Source: an uncultured Oscillospiraceae bacterium (GTDB lineage: Bacteria; Bacillota; Clostridia; Oscillospirales; Oscillospiraceae). From it: a stretch of DNA of 9,170 bases. The stretch is from NCBI GenBank assembly GCA_934636305.1, contig CAKUAM010000080.1:1-9170 (forward strand). Direction: 5' to 3'. Below, in pieces: positions 6,109 to 9,170 of the stretch (positions within the stretch are counted from its first letter, which is position 1; each line of letters begins with the position of its first letter). The notes beneath the pieces were generated by a model. The model saw nothing but the letters and a program-made list of their open reading frames with translations, was not told the origin of the DNA and ran no database searches. The position numbers were made by a program, and so were the translations under genes.

Positions 6109-8985
6109 ATGACCTGTTTGCATGGATTTGAGCAGATCTGCGCGCGCCGCATCGATGAGCTGGACGCCGTGCTGCATGAATACAGCCACGCCGCCTCCGG
6201 CGCGAAGCTTTGCTGGCTGGAACGTGAGGACGAGAATAAAACGTTCTGCGCCGGCTTCCGGACGCTGCCGTTCGATGATTCCGGTGTGTTCCATATCCTG
6301 GAGCACTCTGTTCTGTGCGGCTCCAGAAAATATCCGGTCAAGGAGCCGTTTGTGGAGCTGATGAAGGGATCACTGAATACGTTCCTCAATGCCTTTACCT
6401 TCCCGGACAAGACCTGCTATCCGGTTTCAAGCCGCAACGATCAGGATTTCCTCAATCTGATGGGCGTGTACCTCGACGCCGTATTTTTCCCCAGCATCTA
6501 TGACAGACCGGAAATCTTCCAGCAGGAGGGCTGGCATTACGAGCTGCAGGACGGCGAGCTTGGCTGCAGCGGCGTCGTGCTCAACGAAATGAAGGGGGCG
6601 TTTGCAGACCCGGATACGCTGCTGGCCAACGCGCTCACGCGCGCGCTTTACCCGGATACGCCGTATCGGTTCGTTTCCGGCGGCGACCCGGATGAGATTG
6701 TGAAGCTTACATATGAGCAGTTTCTGGCCTCGCACCGGCGGTTCTATCATCCGTCCAATTCGTATCTGCTGCTGGACGGCAGGCTGCAGCTGGACAAGGT
6801 GCTTGCACTGCTGGACAGCTATCTTTCGCAGTTTACTGCCATCTGCCCGGATACGGCTATCGCCACGCAGCAGCCTGTGCAGGCGTCCATGCGGACCATT
6901 GCGTACCAGCTGCCGGCTGGGGAGCCGGCGGAACGCCGGGCAAAACTTGGCAAGGGCTATGTGATCGGTACTTATCAGGACACAATGAAAATTTTTGCCG
7001 TGCAGATCCTGTGCGATGTGCTCTGCGGCAGCAATCATGCGCCGCTGTGCCGCGCCATTCTGGAGCGGCAGCTGGCGGAGGATGTGCTGCTCTCGTGCGA
7101 TGATGAGGCAAAGCAGCCCTGGCTCATGCTGCAGATCCAGAATTTCCGGCAGGAGGATCTGCCGGAGATTGAGCGTACCCTGCGCCGGACGCTGGAGCAG
7201 CTTGCAGAAAACGGGCTGGATCACGCGCAGCTGCAGGCGTCGCTGGCCAGTCTGGAATTTCGTCTGCGGGAGCGGGACTATGGCACAATGCCGCGCGGTC
7301 TGGTATTTGCGTTTGAAATTCTGTCGAGCTGGCTCTATGATGGGGATCCCGCGGAGAAGCTGAGCTTCGGGTCGGTCTTTGACCGGCTGCGCGGCGCCAT
7401 CGATGCGGGGTATTTTGAGGCGCTGCTGCGGGAGGTGTTCCTGGATGCCGCGCACAGCGCGAGCGTGCTGATGCTGCCGTCCAGAACCTACGATGAGGAG
7501 CATCAGAAGGAAGCTCATGAGGCGCTTGCCGCCCTGCAGAGCACCATGACGCAGACGCAGCTGGATCAGATTGCACAGCAGCAGACGCGGCTGCTGCAGC
7601 TGCAGCAGGAGCCGGACAGCCAGGCATCGCTGGCCACGATTCCGCATGTGCAGCTGTCGGATATCCCGCGGGAGCCGGAGGCGCTTCCGACGGAGGTATC
7701 CGAGGACGGAAAACTCTGGTACCACGCGGTGCAGACGGATGGAATTGTATATCCGGTGCTGTATTTTTCTGCTGATGATCTGACACCGGAGGAGCTGCCG
7801 TATGCAGCCTTGCTGACGGCCGCGCTGGCGCAGCTGCCGGCTGGCGATATGGATGCGCTTGAGGTGCAGAAGCAGCTGCGTCTGCGCACCGGCAGCTTTG
7901 GCGTCAGCATGATGCCGTGCACGAAATACGGCTCGGCGCATGCATACCGGCTCTTTGCGGCTGTCTCCTGCAGCGCGCTGGAGGAAAAGCTGACAGATGC
8001 CATGCAGCTGGCCGGCACGATCCTTACCGATACAAAATTTACAGACAGCGGCAAGCTGCTGGAGATTATCCGGCAGATGCGCGAGGGCCTGCAGCAGCAG
8101 ATCACAGGCTCCGGATCTTCGTTTGCTATGATGCGCGCCTCGGCGGCGGTCAGTGAGGCCAGCGCCTGTGCCGAGCGCTGCGGCGGCATTACGTTCTACC
8201 GCTGGCTGCGGGAGCTGGAACAGGACTTTGATCGGCGGGCGCAGCCGCTGCAGCAGACGCTTGCAGCACTGGCGCAGAAGCTCTTTACGCGCGCAAGGCT
8301 TACCTGCTCCGTGACCGGCAGCCAGCTGCAGGTGTGGACGCAGGCCGGCAAGACGCTGGCAGATTGCCTGCCGGAGGGCAGTGCACCCGGCGCAGCGTGC
8401 TGTGTGCCGCGTATGCCGGAGCTGCGCCTGGGTGTTATCATCCCGGCGGAGGTCTCCTTTGCGGCGGCTGTGGGCGACCTGGAGCGTGCAGGAGGGGAGT
8501 ACTGCGGTCAGATGCGCATTGCGTGCCATGTGACGTCGCTGGGCTGCCTGTGGAACGAGATCCGCGTGCAGGGCGGCGCGTATGGCGCGGGAATCTCTGT
8601 GCGGGAGACGGGGCTGATTTCCGCCTATACCTACCGCGATCCGGATTGCGCGCGTTCGCTGCGTGTGATGAGCCGCGCCGGGAGCTATCTGAAGCAGGCT
8701 GAGGCGGGCCAGTCGCTGCAGACCAATATCATTGGCGCAATCAGCGACGCGGAGCCGCTGCTGTCGCCGCGGCTGCAGGGCGCTGTCGCCGATGCACGCA
8801 GAATCAAGGGCATTACCGAGGAGCTGCGCTGCCGTCTGCGCTATGAGATGCTTGACATGACGCCGGAGCAGCTGCCCATGTGCGGCGCGCAGATCGATGC
8901 CTGCCTGCAGGCGGGGGCTGTGTGCGTGCTGGGCCCGCGCGAGCAGCTTGCAAAGTGTGAAGGGCTGCAGCTGCAGGAGCTTTAA
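6109..8985 (+). CDS. M16C zinc metallopeptidase, presequence protease (PreP/Cym1)-like insulinase family
   Basis: A 958-residue zinc oligopeptidase, close to the usual M16C length. It carries the inverted zinc motif HILEH (His62, Glu65, His66), with Glu65 as catalytic base and Glu160 in LNEMKGAF as the likely third zinc ligand. The C-terminal half has the substrate-binding Arg and Tyr spaced as in PreP, Arg819 and Tyr825 in RVQGGAYG, then the conserved YTYRDPD. A glutamine-rich helical linker (about 470-510) joins the two halves that in this family close into a degradation chamber. There is no signal peptide, so it is probably cytosolic and clears unfolded or short peptides, as known for the family. 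Start: AAGGAGAG at 6096-6103, 5 bases before the ATG. It has its own promoter and is insulated from the SLH gene by two terminators. No clear intrinsic terminator follows it. The fully conserved active site argues for an active enzyme; its natural substrates are unknown. Confidence 0.95.
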   Translation: MTCLHGFEQICARRIDELDAVLHEYSHAASGAKLCWLEREDENKTFCAGFRTLPFDDSGVFHILEHSVLCGSRKYPVKEPFVELMKGSLNTFLNAFTFPDKTCYPVSSRNDQDFLNLMGVYLDAVFFPSIYDRPEIFQQEGWHYELQDGELGCSGVVLNEMKGAFADPDTLLANALTRALYPDTPYRFVSGGDPDEIVKLTYEQFLASHRRFYHPSNSYLLLDGRLQLDKVLALLDSYLSQFTAICPDTAIATQQPVQASMRTIAYQLPAGEPAERRAKLGKGYVIGTYQDTMKIFAVQILCDVLCGSNHAPLCRAILERQLAEDVLLSCDDEAKQPWLMLQIQNFRQEDLPEIERTLRRTLEQLAENGLDHAQLQASLASLEFRLRERDYGTMPRGLVFAFEILSSWLYDGDPAEKLSFGSVFDRLRGAIDAGYFEALLREVFLDAAHSASVLMLPSRTYDEEHQKEAHEALAALQSTMTQTQLDQIAQQQTRLLQLQQEPDSQASLATIPHVQLSDIPREPEALPTEVSEDGKLWYHAVQTDGIVYPVLYFSADDLTPEELPYAALLTAALAQLPAGDMDALEVQKQLRLRTGSFGVSMMPCTKYGSAHAYRLFAAVSCSALEEKLTDAMQLAGTILTDTKFTDSGKLLEIIRQMREGLQQQITGSGSSFAMMRASAAVSEASACAERCGGITFYRWLRELEQDFDRRAQPLQQTLAALAQKLFTRARLTCSVTGSQLQVWTQAGKTLADCLPEGSAPGAACCVPRMPELRLGVIIPAEVSFAAAVGDLERAGGEYCGQMRIACHVTSLGCLWNEIRVQGGAYGAGISVRETGLISAYTYRDPDCARSLRVMSRAGSYLKQAEAGQSLQTNIIGAISDAEPLLSPRLQGAVADARRIKGITEELRCRLRYEMLDMTPEQLPMCGAQIDACLQAGAVCVLGPREQLAKCEGLQLQEL

Positions 8986-9014
8986 AAGAATTTAAAATAT
9001 TTTTTCAAAAGTTA

Positions 9015-9043
9015 TTGACAATCTGACATTCTTCGTGTATAAT
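9015..9043 (+). promoter_or_regulatory. Consensus sigma-A promoter of tRNA-Thr
   Basis: TTGACA (9015-9020), a 17-bp spacer and TATAAT (9038-9043) match the consensus at all twelve bases. The upstream flank (8986-9014) is very AT-rich, with A and T runs that could act as an UP element. Transcription should start near 9050, leaving a leader of about 13 bases before the tRNA. Confidence 0.92.
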
Positions 9044-9062
9044 CAGCCTTGCTGTTTGAGTC

Positions 9063-9138
9063 GCTGGTATAGCTCAGCCGGTAGAGCAGCTGATTTGTAA
9101 TCAGCAGGTCGGGGGTTCGAATCCGTCTACCAGCTCCA
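9063..9138 (+). tRNA. tRNA-Thr (anticodon TGT), CCA encoded
   Basis: A complete cloverleaf of 76 bases including CCA. The acceptor arms GCTGGTA (9063-9069) and TACCAGC (9128-9134) pair perfectly. D arm: GCTC/GAGC with loop AGCCGGTA. Anticodon arm: GCTGA/TCAGC with loop TTTGTAA, anticodon TGT at 9096-9098, which reads threonine ACA and probably other ACN codons. T loop: TTCGAAT (9116-9122). Discriminator T9135, CCA at 9136-9138. The T stem GGGGG/CCGTC has one G-U pair and an apparent G-G mismatch at the middle pair (9113/9125). It has its own consensus promoter. No hairpin terminator is visible in the 32 bases that remain, so more RNA genes may follow. Confidence 0.95.
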
Positions 9139-9170
9139 TTTTACCGCAACACAGCATCCTGAATATGGGG

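Noticed and set aside
5949..6131. A 60-codon plus-strand open frame across the tandem terminators and the peptidase promoter
   Set aside because: It begins inside the T1 hairpin, has no ribosome binding site and overlaps regulatory DNA.
6427..8529. A 700-codon open frame on the minus strand opposite the M16C peptidase gene
   Set aside because: It lies wholly inside a gene with clear family motifs. Its translation is low-complexity (rich in Arg, Gln, Leu, His), as expected for the antisense of a GC-rich gene, and no domain is recognisable.
9063..9138. tRNA gene as an integration (att) site for a mobile element
   Set aside because: No integrase and no repeat of the tRNA 3' end is seen, and only 32 bases downstream are available.
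1..9170. CRISPR arrays, insertion sequences, phage, toxin-antitoxin or defence genes
   Set aside because: No spaced direct repeats, transposase or nuclease motifs, or small paired genes were found; all space is explained by four genes, one tRNA and their signals.

Overview
The window reads as chromosomal DNA of a moderately GC-rich Gram-positive anaerobe, most likely a gut Clostridia (Oscillospiraceae/Ruminococcaceae-like). The signs are strong AGGAGG-type ribosome binding sites, sigma-A promoters, Rho-independent terminators, a surface-layer-homology (SLH) protein with bacterial Ig-like domains, a cytosolic PreP-type M16C peptidase, and a DUF6320-type zinc-ribbon membrane protein. The taxonomic call is inference; no 16S or other marker gene is present. 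No phage, insertion sequence, CRISPR array or defence gene was seen. All genes are on the + strand and are tightly packed.

Region 1 (1-2887) is the end of an operon. It holds a long two-domain enzyme that is open at the left edge: an N-terminal HSL-type alpha/beta hydrolase (HGGG, GESAG, Asp, His) fused to a C-terminal CoA-dependent acyltransferase of the condensation/alcohol-acetyltransferase type (HAVTDG). It is followed 26 bp later by a small protein with a CxxC...CxxC zinc ribbon and about six membrane helices. A long hairpin terminator closes the unit. The pairing suggests membrane-linked acyl transfer and ester hydrolysis, but the substrate cannot be read from sequence.

Region 2 (2888-6020) is a single-gene unit. 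An AT-rich upstream region carries three dyad elements, two of them centred on TTCTGAA and 43 bp apart. A candidate promoter follows, then a secreted 940-residue protein: signal peptide, several Ig-like domains, three diverged beta-rich repeats and three C-terminal SLH domains. Two consecutive intrinsic terminators follow it.

Region 3 (6021-8985) has a good extended -10 promoter, a short 5'UTR hairpin and a 958-residue M16C (presequence-protease-like) zinc peptidase with all recognisable catalytic residues intact.

Region 4 (8986-9170) has a textbook consensus promoter (TTGACA, 17 bp, TATAAT) driving a tRNA-Thr(TGT) gene with an encoded CCA and an apparent G-G mismatch in the T stem. The last 32 bases hold nothing recognisable.

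The genes do not form one obvious pathway. The best candidates for something undescribed are the fused hydrolase-acyltransferase with its zinc-ribbon membrane partner, and the dyad cluster that probably controls the SLH protein.
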